From NCBI GenBank assembly GCA_963799395.1, contig CAWCWZ010000051.1, positions 42,983-106,982 on the forward strand: a stretch of DNA of 64,000 nucleotides, in the 5' to 3' direction. The notes under the pieces are model-generated. The model was not told the DNA's origin. It was given only the letters and a program-made list of their open reading frames with translations, and ran no database searches. Positions 8,383 to 17,338 of this stretch are shown here, in pieces (positions within the stretch are counted from its first letter, which is position 1; the number at the start of each line of letters is the position of its first letter). The position numbers and the translations under genes are program-made. Source of the DNA: Bog-752 sp963799395 (GTDB taxonomy: Bacteria > Actinomycetota > Thermoleophilia > UBA2241).

Positions 8383-10030
8383 CTACGGCGCGGCCGGGGT
8401 CGCCGTGGGGCTCGCCGCCGGGCTCGGCGTGAGGAACGGCACCCCCGTCTTGCCCGCCGGCGCCGGGCTGCCGACCCGCTTGAACACGTACACCCCGTCG
8501 CGGGCGAAGACCGACTGGTAGTTCTGGTTGAGCACGAGCTGGCCGAGGGCTTCGGAGTGGCCCACCTGGTCGCGGTGGTCGTAGACGAACGGGTTCGTCT
8601 GGTCGACGATCACCCACTGCGCGTTGTCGATGTAGGGGAACGAGTAGACGACGCGCCGTGCCGAAAGGTGCGATCCGGCGTCGTTCTCGGTGCTCACGGT
8701 CGCGCCCGCGGGGATCATCCTGATGGCCATGTCGAGCACCTTGGCGTGCCCCGTCACGGCATAGTCGCGCCCCGAGTAGTGGGCCCCCGGCAGCGAGAAG
8801 GGCAGCGGCCCCAGCACGAAGTTGGCGAGCACCGCCGCGCCCAGCACGGCGCGTCGCCAGGGTGGCCACCGACACGCGCGGCGAGCGCACCGCCGAGCGC
8901 CGCGTGCGGCGGCCGCCGCGCGAGAGCCAGTCGCGGGCGCGGGCGATCCCGAGCACCGCGCCGGCGAACAGGAACGGCACTTCGCCGGCCACGTAGTGGA
9001 ACTCATACGAGCGCTGATAGCCGTTGCTGGCGAGCGCGTTCAGCAGGTACTCGGGGGCGGCGATCAGGGTGGTCAAGGGGCTCAGCAGAGAGCTGAACCC
9101 CAGCGGCCACAGGAGCTGCAGCCAGTAGTGCAGGTCGGACCAGGCGAACAGGTGCCCCAGGGTGACCCCCGGCTTGAGGACGAGGTTCACGCCGATGCCG
9201 CTGACGCTCGAGCCCAGGTCGGCGTAGCGGCTCAGGAACGGGCTGCCGCCGGAGTGGTAGTGGGGCAGCACGACCTTGACGGCCACGAGGAAGTACGCGG
9301 TGGCGACCGCCGTGAGGATGAGGGGCCGGAGGCTGCGCTGGCGCAGCGCGAAGTAGGCGCCCATGACGGCGATGACGGCCGGGATCTCCTCTTTGCAGAG
9401 GGCGGCCAGCACGAGAAACGGCGCCGCGCGCCACCAGTGTCCCTCGTCGATGAACACGAAGGCGAAGAGCAGGAAGGGGATGGCCAGGGTCACCGGGTGG
9501 AACTCGTTCAGCACCGCGTACTGGAGCGGCGGGTAGAGCAACAGGGCCAGCGAGAGGAAGAAGGCCGCGCGGGCGTCGCCCAGGATACGCAGACCCAGCC
9601 GGTAGGCGGGCCAGGCGGCCAGGGCCACGATCGCCGCCTGGGCGACGAGCAGCATCATGGGGCTCGGCCAGAGGCGCCAGGGGATGGCGAACACGGCCAG
9701 GATGGGGTCGACGTGCGAGCCCAGACGCGACGTCTGCTTGCCGTCGGCCGTGGTGATCTCCAGGAAGTGCCCGTGGGCCGTGTTGTAGACCGCCTGCACC
9801 ATGTTGCCCATGTCGAAGCGGCCGCCGTAGTAGTTCCGGTAGCGCTGGATCGAGAGGATGCTGAGGATCGCCGCCGCCACGACCATGGCGACGATCAGGT
9901 AGATGAAGTAGCGGCGCGCGAGGTCGGTCGGCGTCGCGACCGGCGCCGGCGCGGCGGCCGGCCCGGCCGCCGCGGGCCGCGCGGCGGTCTTCTGGGGACG
10001 CTTGCCGGTCGTGGTGCGTCGCGCGCTCAT
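8383..10030 (-). CDS. DUF2079 membrane protein (one-base frameshift near 8860)
   Basis: About 549 residues once one extra base near 8855-8865 is ignored; the first part reads in one frame from ATG 10030 and the last 150 residues in another. The N-terminus is an Ala/Pro linker and a membrane segment, followed by the DUF2079 hallmark YYGGRFDMGNMVQ and SRLGSHVDPILAVFAIP, then many helices. The C-terminal soluble part contains DYAVTGHAKVLDMAIRMIP and WVIVDQTNPF, typical of the family. DUF2079 proteins are actinobacterial GT-C-like membrane proteins of unproven activity. It lies 20 bases after the flippase gene in the operon. The frameshift looks like a spurious G in ctggcGacgcgcc. Confidence 0.85.
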
Positions 10031-10049
10031 GGCGCGGTCTGTTCCCGAG

Positions 10050-11072
10050 TCATCCGTCGTCTCCGTCCCGGCGCGGCGCGCGCAGAGGCCGCGCGTGCTC
10101 GCTCGTCCCCGTCTCGATGGCGGCCGCACGCCCACGCGCGCGGCGCTGCAGACGATCGACGAGGGCGGCGACGGCCACGAAGCTCAGTTCCAGTGCAGTC
10201 TGCCACAGTCTGGCGAGCAATGCCCAGGCCAGCGCCACGCCGCCGCCGGCGAACACGCCGGCCGTGGCGGCCGCCAGGACGGCCTCGCGCACGCCGATGC
10301 CGCTGGGCACGAAGAACACGACCATGCCGGCCACGAACGCCATCGCAAAGCCCGCGGTGATCTCGGGGAAGGCGGCGGCGGTCACGTTCGTGACCGCCGC
10401 CGCGAACGTCCACATGGCGAGGCCGATCACGACCCAGAGGCCGGTGAAGGCGGCGAGCAGGCCGAGCACCATGCGAAACGACAGGACCTGGGTGAGCGGC
10501 GGCCGGCGCAGCGCCCGCAGCAGCACCGCCGAGAGCGGCGCGAACACCCGCGGGTGCAGCGCGACCACGATCAGCGGGATGGCGAGCAGGGACCAGGCCG
10601 TCACCTCGCGTTCATAGTGCCAGAAGGGAAACAGCGCCGCCGTGATCACGAGCGCCCCGGCGACGCTCAGGACCTGCTCGTAGACCATGCCGGCGCTCAC
10701 CCGATCGACGTCGAGACCCTGGCGGTGGCTCATCCAGCCGCGGCTCACGAACATGAACACGTTGCCGGGCAGGTAGCGGGCGATGATCGACTTGGCCCAG
10801 GTGGCGACCGTGCTGGTCGGCGCCGGCCGCAGCCCCGAGCCGCGCAGGATCGTCCACCACACCAGGGCGTTCAGCAGGTAGAACGTCAGAACGAGGACTG
10901 CCGAGACGACGAGCAGACCGGGCCGCAGCCGCCAGGGGTAGGCGTGGACGGACGGCCAGGCGTGACGCAGATAGCGTCCGAGAAAGACGACCACGGCCGC
11001 GATGAAGACGGCCTGCACCACGCGGAAGGTCGTCGACGAGCCCCGGCGGCCGGCCCGCTGGTCGTCGCTCAC
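10050..11072 (-). CDS. lysylphosphatidylglycerol synthase TM-region/UPF0104-type flippase-like protein
   Basis: 340 residues. The GTG start at 11072 overlaps the TGA of the upstream GT4 gene (GTGA), indicating translational coupling. Seven to eight membrane helices carry the family landmarks ARYLPGNVFMFVSRGW and VFFVPSGIGVREAVLAA, which in the LPG_synthase_TM family mark the flippase-type core without the C-terminal acyl-transferase domain. Members beside glycosyltransferases are often proposed to move or handle lipid-linked sugars. It lies between GT4 and DUF2079. Known: fold family. Inferred: role in glycan export in this operon. Confidence 0.85.
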   Translation of the reverse strand: MSDDQRAGRRGSSTTFRVVQAVFIAAVVVFLGRYLRHAWPSVHAYPWRLRPGLLVVSAVLVLTFYLLNALVWWTILRGSGLRPAPTSTVATWAKSIIARYLPGNVFMFVSRGWMSHRQGLDVDRVSAGMVYEQVLSVAGALVITAALFPFWHYEREVTAWSLLAIPLIVVALHPRVFAPLSAVLLRALRRPPLTQVLSFRMVLGLLAAFTGLWVVIGLAMWTFAAAVTNVTAAAFPEITAGFAMAFVAGMVVFFVPSGIGVREAVLAAATAGVFAGGGVALAWALLARLWQTALELSFVAVAALVDRLQRRARGRAAAIETGTSEHARPLRAPRRDGDDG

Positions 11073-12194
11073 AGGCACGCCTCGAGCGCCGCCAGCAAGG
11101 TCGCCGCCACCGCCTCGGGAGTGCAGCGCCGCCGGTACAGCTCGAGCGCCGCGACGCCCAGGCGAGCGCGCTCGCCGCGGTCGCCCAGGCGGCGCAGGGC
11201 CGCGGCCAGCGCCGGCCCGTCGCCGGGCGGCACGAGCAGCGCGTCGTCGCCGTCGTGGAGCAGCTCGCGGGCGGCCGGCGAGTCTTCGGTCACCAGCGGC
11301 CGCCCGGCGGCGAGCGCGTCGTAGACCTTGTTGGGCACCACCCGCGCCGCCTTGTCGGAGGTGCCGAACACGCCGAGGCAGATGTCGCTCGGCGACGATC
11401 CGCGAACGCAGCCGCCACGCGGGCAGGGCCTCCGAGAGATCGACGGTGTCGAGACGCAGACGGCGGACCTCGTCGGCCAGGTGCGAGGCGAGCTGCCCGT
11501 CGCCGATCAGCTCGAACCGGAACGGCTCGTCGCGCAGCTCGACGGCCGCCTCGAGCACCGTGGCGAGGCCGTGGAGAGGGCTCCAGCGCCCGTACTGCAC
11601 GACTCGCAACGGCTCTCCCGCGGCCGGCTCGCGAGCGGCGCCGCTCGCGCCGGGCAGCGGCAGGGCGCCCACCGGCACGACGGCGAGCTTCGCGGGCGGC
11701 ACACCGAGGACGACCGCGTAGTAGTCGGCGTGCGCCTGGGTGTCGGCCAGCACCACGTCGGGCAGCCCGAACGACACCCTGTCGATGAGGTTGGCGGCGT
11801 AGCCCGCGGGGCTGTCGCCGGCCAGCAGCTCGCGGTCGCCGGCGAAGGTGTCGAACAGCGACACGAGCGGATCGAAGACCAGCGCCGCCTGCCGGTAGCG
11901 GGCCACGGTCCAGGCGAAGGGCACCAGAAGGTGGCCGGGGTAGCCGACGACGACCACGTCGAACGAGACGCCGCGACGGTGCCTGACGAGCAGCGAAAGG
12001 TGGGCGCGGACGAGCTCGCCGGCCAGCCTGGCCGCGCCCGCGGCGGTGGTCATCTGGGCCGCCGTGAGCGACGAGTCGAGCGGCGCCGCGTACTCGAGCA
12101 CCTCGGCGCCGGCGGCGCGCAGCCCGTCGATCAGGACCCGATTGCGCGCGTACGCGGGGTCGTACGTACCGAGATAGGCGATCCGCAGGCTCAT
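11069..12194 (-). CDS. GT4-type glycosyltransferase (one-base frameshift near 11390)
   Basis: About 375 residues across one frameshift. The N-terminal Rossmann domain starts MSLRIAYLGTYDPAYARNRV; the central RVVQYGRWSPLHGL segment begins the second domain. The C-terminal donor-binding part (LGVFGTSDKAARVVPNKVYD followed by ALAAGRPLV and an acidic ED) continues in the next frame. Removing one G from gccGagcgac restores IVASDICLGVFGTS. GT4 enzymes transfer sugars from NDP donors with retention. It follows GT2 by 40 bases and overlaps the flippase gene by 4 bases. Confidence 0.85.
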
Positions 12195-12234
12195 CGACCC
12201 GGGCGACCGCGAACCCGACGGCGGTCGGCGGCCG

Positions 12235-13290
12235 TCACGGCGACGAGCGCGAGGACGCCGGCGAAGGCGTCGCCTGCTCGACCACCGCCGGCCCGGGAGC
12301 GGGGAGGGCGGCGGCGCGAGCGGAGCTCGCCGCGGCGAGCTCCGCTCGCGCCGCCGCCCCGTCGACCACGCGCTCGACCTCGTACTCGTCGCGCCTGTCG
12401 CGCGCTCGCGCCTGGGTGATGAGCTCGCCGACGAGACCCAGAGAGAGCAGCTGGATGCCGACGATGATGAGCAGCGTGCCGAGCAGCAGCAACGGCCTCT
12501 GGCCGATGGGGTGACCGAAGAACTTGTCGATCGTCAGGTAGAGGTCGATCAGCAGGCCGACGACGACCATCATCGTGCCGATGCCGCCGAACAGGTGTTG
12601 CGGACGCTGCCGGTAGCGGCCCAGGAACAGCACCGTGAGGAGATCGAGGTACCCGCGGGCGTAGCGGCGCCAGCCGTACTTGGAACGGCCGGCCGTGCGG
12701 CGGCGGTGCGCCACCTTCACTTCGGCCACCTTGAAGCCGAGATCGCTCGCCAGCACCGGCACGTAGCGATGCAGCTCGCCGTAGACCTTGACGTGCTCGA
12801 TCACCTCGCGGCGGTAGGCCTTGAGGCCGCAGTTGAAGTCGTGCAGGGCGACGCCGGTCGACTTGCGCACCGTCCAGTTGAAGAACTTCGACGGCAGGGT
12901 CTTGCTCACCGGGTCCTGGCGGCTCTGCTTCCAGCCCGAGATCAGGTCGTACCCCTGGTCGAGCCTGGCGAGCAGCTTGGGGATCTCGGCCGGGTCGTCC
13001 TGGCGGTCGCCGTCCATGGTCACGATCACGTCGCCGCGCGCTTCGGCGAAGCCGTGCGTGAGGGCGGCCGCCTTGCCGAAGTTGCGCCGCAGCTTCACCA
13101 CGCGCACGCCGTCGTGCGCGGCCGCGAGCCGCTCCATGACGGTGATCGAGCCGTCGGTCGAGCCGTCGTCGACGAAGACGACCTCGAACGCGCCCAACGG
13201 GCCGAGCGCTTCGGCAATCTCTTCGTACAGGGGTTCGAGACTGCCGGCCTCGTTGAAGACGGGGACGACGATCGAAAGCAGCGCGGGCAT
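12235..13290 (-). CDS. GT2 polyprenyl-phosphate glycosyltransferase (DPMS/GtrB-like)
   Basis: 351 residues. N-terminal GT-A domain: SIVVPVFNEAGSLEPLYEEI, VFVDDGSTDGS, TMDGDRQDDP (DxD-type metal site) and a loop DPVSKTLPSKFFNW. Two C-terminal helices (MMVVVGLLIDLYL and LLLLGTLLIIVGIQLLSLGL) anchor it, as in GtrB/DPM1 enzymes that load polyprenyl phosphate with mannose or glucose. This product would feed the GT-C-like proteins downstream. The Ala-rich C-terminal tail is encoded largely by a perfect 54-base palindrome (12306-12359). ATG 13290 directly precedes the domain start. Confidence 0.92.
   Translation of the reverse strand: MPALLSIVVPVFNEAGSLEPLYEEIAEALGPLGAFEVVFVDDGSTDGSITVMERLAAAHDGVRVVKLRRNFGKAAALTHGFAEARGDVIVTMDGDRQDDPAEIPKLLARLDQGYDLISGWKQSRQDPVSKTLPSKFFNWTVRKSTGVALHDFNCGLKAYRREVIEHVKVYGELHRYVPVLASDLGFKVAEVKVAHRRRTAGRSKYGWRRYARGYLDLLTVLFLGRYRQRPQHLFGGIGTMMVVVGLLIDLYLTIDKFFGHPIGQRPLLLLGTLLIIVGIQLLSLGLVGELITQARARDRRDEYEVERVVDGAAARAELAAASSARAAALPAPGPAVVEQATPSPASSRSSP
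12306..12359. repeat. 54-base perfect palindrome in the GT2 gene tail
   Basis: Arms 12306-12332 and 12333-12359 are exact reverse complements, 27 bp each with no loop, centred on CCGCGG. It encodes an Ala/Ser/Arg-rich part of the cytoplasmic C-terminal tail after the last membrane helix and keeps the reading frame (18 codons). This is the longest member of the in-gene palindrome set. Confidence 0.93.
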
Positions 13291-13358
13291 GACGCTACAC
13301 AGGATACATCTTCCGGACACGAGCCGGTCGCGCGGGACCGGCGCCGTGCGAGGGCCGC

Positions 13359-13634
13359 TCAGCCCTCCGCGGCGGGCGGCCGGCGCCGGGCGAACACCCT
13401 GTCGAGGGAGCCGTCCGCCTCGTCTTGCGCCGGGGACGGGTCGGGGGCCGCGCCGGCCTCGTCGACGGCGTAGTTGAGCTCCTGATCGCGCTGCTCGGCC
13501 GAGACGAGGTCGAGCGCCCGCTTGCCGACGACCGTCACATCGTCGGTGAGCGCGCTGTTCAGCAGCGCCGCCAGCTTGGCGTTCTTCACCGTGATGTGGG
13601 CTCCGAAGAACTCGACATCTGCGCCGTCGGTCAT
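13359..13634 (-). CDS. small conserved-looking protein, unknown function
   Basis: 91 residues, soluble. The first 50 residues look like a small folded beta-alpha domain (VEFFGAHITVKNAKLAALL, then DDVTVVGKRALDLVSAEQ), followed by an acidic/Pro-rich tail. GGTGCGAG sits directly before ATG 13634. I do not recognise the family. It lies 68 bases upstream of the GT2 gene on the same strand and is probably the first gene of the glycan operon. Coding is supported by frame-consistent third-position G/C bias and the ribosome binding site. Confidence 0.55.
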   Translation of the reverse strand: MTDGADVEFFGAHITVKNAKLAALLNSALTDDVTVVGKRALDLVSAEQRDQELNYAVDEAGAAPDPSPAQDEADGSLDRVFARRRPPAAEG

Positions 13635-13952
13635 CTCGCACCGTGCTGCCGCTTGTCTTGCACTCAGTCCCTTTATCGGCTCCCTCGCGCCCGCGGCAAA
13701 GTCCGCGGACTGGATCTAGACGAATGGACCACCAGAGCGCCGCGGCGGCGAACCCGGCGGCGGCGCTGGACGTCTCTCTCGCGAAAGGGCTCACGTCGCG
13801 ACTCGGGACGGCCGCTTCGCGGCGGCACCCTCGCCGACGCGCCGGGGTCGAACGGCCGGCCGCCGGCCGCCGCGCGCGGGCATGGTGCTGGTACAATAGG
13901 CGCGGCTTCACGACCCGACCCGCGCCCAGGCCGGCGGATCTGGGGAGGAACT
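13635..13952. promoter_or_regulatory. divergent intergenic region with candidate promoters
   Basis: 318 bases between the minus-strand glycan operon and the plus-strand toroid-protein gene. For the plus strand an extended -10 (TGgTACAAT, 13890-13898) precedes the GTG at 13953. For the minus strand TTGCCG (complement of 13694-13699), a 16-base spacer and GATAAA (complement of 13672-13677) form a weak sigma-70-like pair. Neither has a strong match at both boxes. I see no gene in it. Confidence 0.4.
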
Positions 13953-15750
13953 GTGACCAAGACATACCGGGGGGTTCTGACGCTCGCCCTGGTCATCCCG
14001 CTGCTTTGGCCGGCCGCAGCGGCCGCCGCGACGCCGGCCGGAGTCACGAAGGGGCTCGACTACCTGCACACGCGCCAGCGCACCGACGGCGGCTTCGCCT
14101 ACAGCAGCACCCACGGCAACACGTCCGACACCCCCTGGGTCATGCTGGCGATCGCGGCCGGCGGTAACAGCCCCGCCCGCTGGCGGGTCGACGGGCTCAG
14201 CCCGGTCACGTTCCTGCAGAACACCAACCTCACCACCGCCGCCGCGAACAGCGGCAACGCGCCCGAGTACTACGCACTCTGCATCCTCGCCTACCGGGCG
14301 GCGAACCGGACCGACCTGCTCTCGAGCGCCGGCAGTACCCAGATCGACCTCGTCGCCAAGCTCGAGTCCTACCAGTCGCCGACCGACGGCTACTATGCGC
14401 CGTCGACTTCGGGCAGCACGACGGCCGCCACGGAGACGACGGCGTGGGCCGTGCTCGGTCTCGTCGCCGCGTATCAGAGCGGGTCGTCCGTGAGCGACGC
14501 CGTGAGCTGGCTCGAAGCCAACCCCAACACCACGACCGAAGACGGCGCCGGCGGCTTTGGCTCATCGCCGGGCTCCCAGTCGAGCACGACGATCACGTCA
14601 CTCGTCGTGCAGGCGCTGGTCGCCGCCAAGGTCCCGGCGAGCAACGCGGTCGTACAGAACGCCGCGGGCTTCATCGAGACCATGCAGGCGGGGTCCAAGG
14701 CAGGCCGGCACCGGCGGCTTCATGGACTCGAACGCCGGTTACGCCAACACTCCCTCGACCGCCTGGGCGATCGAGGGATTGCACGCGGCCGGCATCAACC
14801 CACGAAATCTCGTGGTCGGCGGCCACACCCCCTACACGTTCCTCGTGGATCGGCGCCAGAAGAACGGCTCATCCCACGAGTTCACCGGCGACCTCGGCGA
14901 CGTCATGAACGCCACGATCCAGGCCACTATCGCGCTGACGGGCAAGACGTTGCCCATCGCCCACGGCCCCAACGTGCTCACGCACTTCGACCCGAGCTTC
15001 GTGGAGGACTCGGTGACCCCCAGGAACGGCGCCCGCTTCGCCGGCCGCACCGTCGAGATCAAAGCCGCCTACCACGACAACGTGAACGGCACCGGCATCA
15101 AGGTCGAGGCCGTCAGGGTGACGGTCGACGGCAAGTCGAAGACCAAGGCGGCGCACATCTCCGCGTCGCATCTCAGCCTGCAGCTGACCGAGCTGGCCAA
15201 CGGCTCCCACACGTTCGTCATCCACATCCGCGACTGGGCCGGCAACGACGTCCACACGACCCACAGCTTCACAGTCGCCGTGCCGACGGGCGGCGGCAGC
15301 ACCGGCGGCGGCACCCATCCCGGCGCCGGCTCGGGTTCCGGCGGCAGCTCCGGCACCGGCGGCGGGAGCGTCGTCCACCACTCGGCCACGCCGACTCCCA
15401 AGGCGACGATCACCCCGGCGCAGAGCCAAAGCCCGGGCGTCACCCTCACGCCCACGCCGTCGAGCTCCTTCCCGAGCACCCTGACCAGCCCGTCGCCGAG
15501 CGCTTCGGTCGTCGGCCAGGTGGCCGGCTCCGGCGGTTCGGGCGGCGGCGGCAACACCGCGGTCGTCGTGGGCACGACCCTCGCCGTGCTCGTCCCTCTC
15601 GGCTTCGCCGGATCGTGGCTCGTGCGCCGGCGGCTCCTGGGCGTCATGGACGGGGCGACCAGGGGCGAGGTCCTGCCCCCGGGCTCGTCGGCTTGGCAGC
15701 GGTTCTGGAAATCGTCCGGCGGAGCCCCGCCGGGTGGCAGCGGGGAGTGA
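13953..15750 (+). CDS. secreted alpha/alpha-toroid (prenyltransferase/squalene-cyclase-like) surface protein (frameshift near 14705)
   Basis: About 598 residues across one frameshift (removing one C near 14705 joins SKAG to GTGGFMDSN). GGGGAGGAACT precedes GTG 13953. A signal peptide (residues 1-27) leads into repeated helical units with QRTDGGFAYS, TPWVMLAIAAGG, TAWAVLGLVAA, GAGGFGSSPG and TPSTAWAIEGL, the pattern of terpene-cyclase-like alpha/alpha barrels, as also found in transcobalamin-like DUF4430-linked proteins. An Ig-like domain (ARFAGRTVEIKAAYHD to FVIHIRDWAGND), a Gly/Ser/Thr/Pro linker and one C-terminal membrane helix with a short basic tail follow. It is extracellular and anchored. 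It is 7 bases before the TolQ-like gene. Ligand unknown. Confidence 0.8.
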
Positions 15751-15757
15751 ACCAGAC

Positions 15758-16729
15758 GTGCACATAATCATCGCGGCGACCCTTGCCCACGGCATCGAGC
15801 GGGCGATCTACGAGATCTCGCGGATCCTGCTCTACCCCGTGCTCATCGCGGCCCTGTTCTGCCTGTGCTGGGCGATCGTCGAAGTCGGCTGGTTTCTGTA
15901 CGAGCTCTACCTGCGCCTGCGCTACCGCGACCTCGAGGCGCTCGAGATCCGCGCCCTCAAGGCTCGCGACGCGTTCGCCAAGGGCCAGCCGCGGCGCGCC
16001 TACAAGTACCTCCAGGAGAACACCTACTCCACCGTGGTCGCACGCTTTCTGTTCGACCTCATCCGCAACTACCAGACCGAGCGCATCGCCGAGAAGCCGC
16101 TGAAGCTCCTTCAGGAGTACGAGTTCTACACGGTCAAGCGGCTCGAGAAGACGCGCATCCTGGTGCGCGTCGGACCGATGCTCGGCCTGATGGGCACCCT
16201 GATCCCGCTGGCGCCCGCCCTCGCGGGGCTCGCCACCGGCCACACCGCCGTGCTCGCCGCCAACCTCGAGCTCGCGTTCTCGGTCACGGTGATCGGCCTG
16301 CTGATCGGCGGCCTGGGGTTCGTCGTCAGCATCGTGCGCGACCGCTTCTACCAGCAGGATATCTCCGACCTCGAATACATGCTCGAGCTGCTCGAGGGCG
16401 GCGGCGGCCGCCTGCGCATCGGTCCGCCCCGCCGCCATCGCGCCGACATCGACGACGCCGCCGACGATCTCCCCGACCTGACCGTTCTCGGCGCCCACGC
16501 GCCGAGCGACGGCGACGGCGCGCCCCAGGAAGCGTTGGCGGCGACGCCGTTCGCACCGGTGGCGGTGGGCGCCGGCGACGAGCCTCCGGGGTCGGCCGCC
16601 GACTCGTCCGACGAGCCGACCGGGATCATCTCGTGGCGTCCGCTTGCGCCAGGCGACGACGAAGCGACCGGCGGCGCCCGACCAGACGATCGTCCGCCGA
16701 CGCCCGACGGCGCCGCCGGACCGGTCTGA
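15758..16729 (+). CDS. MotA/TolQ/ExbB-like proton-channel protein
   Basis: 323 residues from GTG 15758, chosen over the GTG at 15734 because GGGGAGTG lies 9 bases upstream and it then follows the previous stop without overlap. One helix near the N-terminus (LYPVLIAALFCLCWAIVEVG), a cytoplasmic helical region, then two helices with the family segment ILVRVGPMLGLMGTLIPLAP and LELAFSVTVIGLLIGGLGF. The C-terminal 110 residues are acidic, disordered and cytoplasmic. TolQ/ExbB proteins couple proton flow to envelope work with a TolR/ExbD-like partner; the DUF2149 protein next door is the likely partner. No flagellar or Tol genes are nearby. Confidence 0.85.
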   Translation: MHIIIAATLAHGIERAIYEISRILLYPVLIAALFCLCWAIVEVGWFLYELYLRLRYRDLEALEIRALKARDAFAKGQPRRAYKYLQENTYSTVVARFLFDLIRNYQTERIAEKPLKLLQEYEFYTVKRLEKTRILVRVGPMLGLMGTLIPLAPALAGLATGHTAVLAANLELAFSVTVIGLLIGGLGFVVSIVRDRFYQQDISDLEYMLELLEGGGGRLRIGPPRRHRADIDDAADDLPDLTVLGAHAPSDGDGAPQEALAATPFAPVAVGAGDEPPGSAADSSDEPTGIISWRPLAPGDDEATGGARPDDRPPTPDGAAGPV

Positions 16730-16747
16730 GCCCGGCGCCACGCCAGT

Positions 16748-17302
16748 GTGCCCGTGAGCACGACCGTCGAGACCCCACCGCACTCGGGCGCGCCGCTCGA
16801 CCGCGAGCCGGGCAGCGGCCGGCGGCTGCGCTACATGGGTCGGCGTCGCATCGACCGCAGCGATCGCAACGGCGACCCGCTCGACGGTGTCGTCAACCTG
16901 TTCGACGTCGCCATCGTCCTGTCGGTCGCCTTCATGCTCGCCGCGCTCACCGGCATCGGGCTCTCCGGCATCCTCTCCTCGAACCACCTGACCGTCGTGA
17001 CCAACCCCGGCCAGCCCGACATGCAGGTCATCACCAAGAACGGCTCGCAGATCACCAAGCTCGATCTCAAGGCCGGCCAGCAGGTCTCCGGCCTGGGGAC
17101 CCTCATCGGACAGTTCTACCGACTGCCCGACGGCACCACGGTCTACGTACCGTCGAGCGGCGGGACCGCCGCGCAGACTCCGGGCGCCTCGAGCACGACG
17201 GCGCCGGGGGCGGCCGTCACACCCACGCCCCCCGGCGTCGTGATCACTCCGACGCCCGGCTCGCCGCCCACGGGCGCCCCCGGCACGACAAGCACGCCGT
17301 GA
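16748..17302 (+). CDS. DUF2149 single-pass membrane protein, probable TolQ-like partner
   Basis: 184 residues from GTG 16748 (GTG 16754 also possible). The DUF2149 core is clear: NGDPLDGVVNLFDVAIVLSV, a single membrane helix, then GQPDMQVITKNGSQITKLDL. The N-terminal cytoplasmic part carries the acidic DPLDG just before the helix, a placement that resembles the Asp-bearing helix start of ExbD/TolR. The C-terminal part is a Thr/Pro/Gly extracytoplasmic tail. DUF2149 genes are known beside MotA/TolQ-like genes in several anaerobes; the machine has no proven substrate. It is convergent with parB. Confidence 0.82.
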   Translation: MPVSTTVETPPHSGAPLDREPGSGRRLRYMGRRRIDRSDRNGDPLDGVVNLFDVAIVLSVAFMLAALTGIGLSGILSSNHLTVVTNPGQPDMQVITKNGSQITKLDLKAGQQVSGLGTLIGQFYRLPDGTTVYVPSSGGTAAQTPGASSTTAPGAAVTPTPPGVVITPTPGSPPTGAPGTTSTP

Positions 17303-17338
17303 CCCAGCCGGGCGGCGTCACCGAGCGGCGGCGTTCGG

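Noticed and set aside
9950..9990. 11-bp inverted repeat in the DUF2079 N-terminus
   Set aside because: Explained by runs of Ala and Gly codons; far shorter than the other in-gene palindromes.
6692..10135. A single 1147-residue DUF2079/GT-C protein
   Set aside because: Same cause: a frameshift near 8860 runs into the next gene; DUF2079 ends with a proper stop at 8383 in the other frame.
8822..10360. 512-residue plus-strand open frame
   Set aside because: Antisense shadow of DUF2079; low-complexity composition and no motif.
10050..12194. A fused GT4-flippase protein of 714 residues
   Set aside because: The fusion exists only because a one-base insertion near 11390 joins frames; the two genes overlap by GTGA when the base is dropped.
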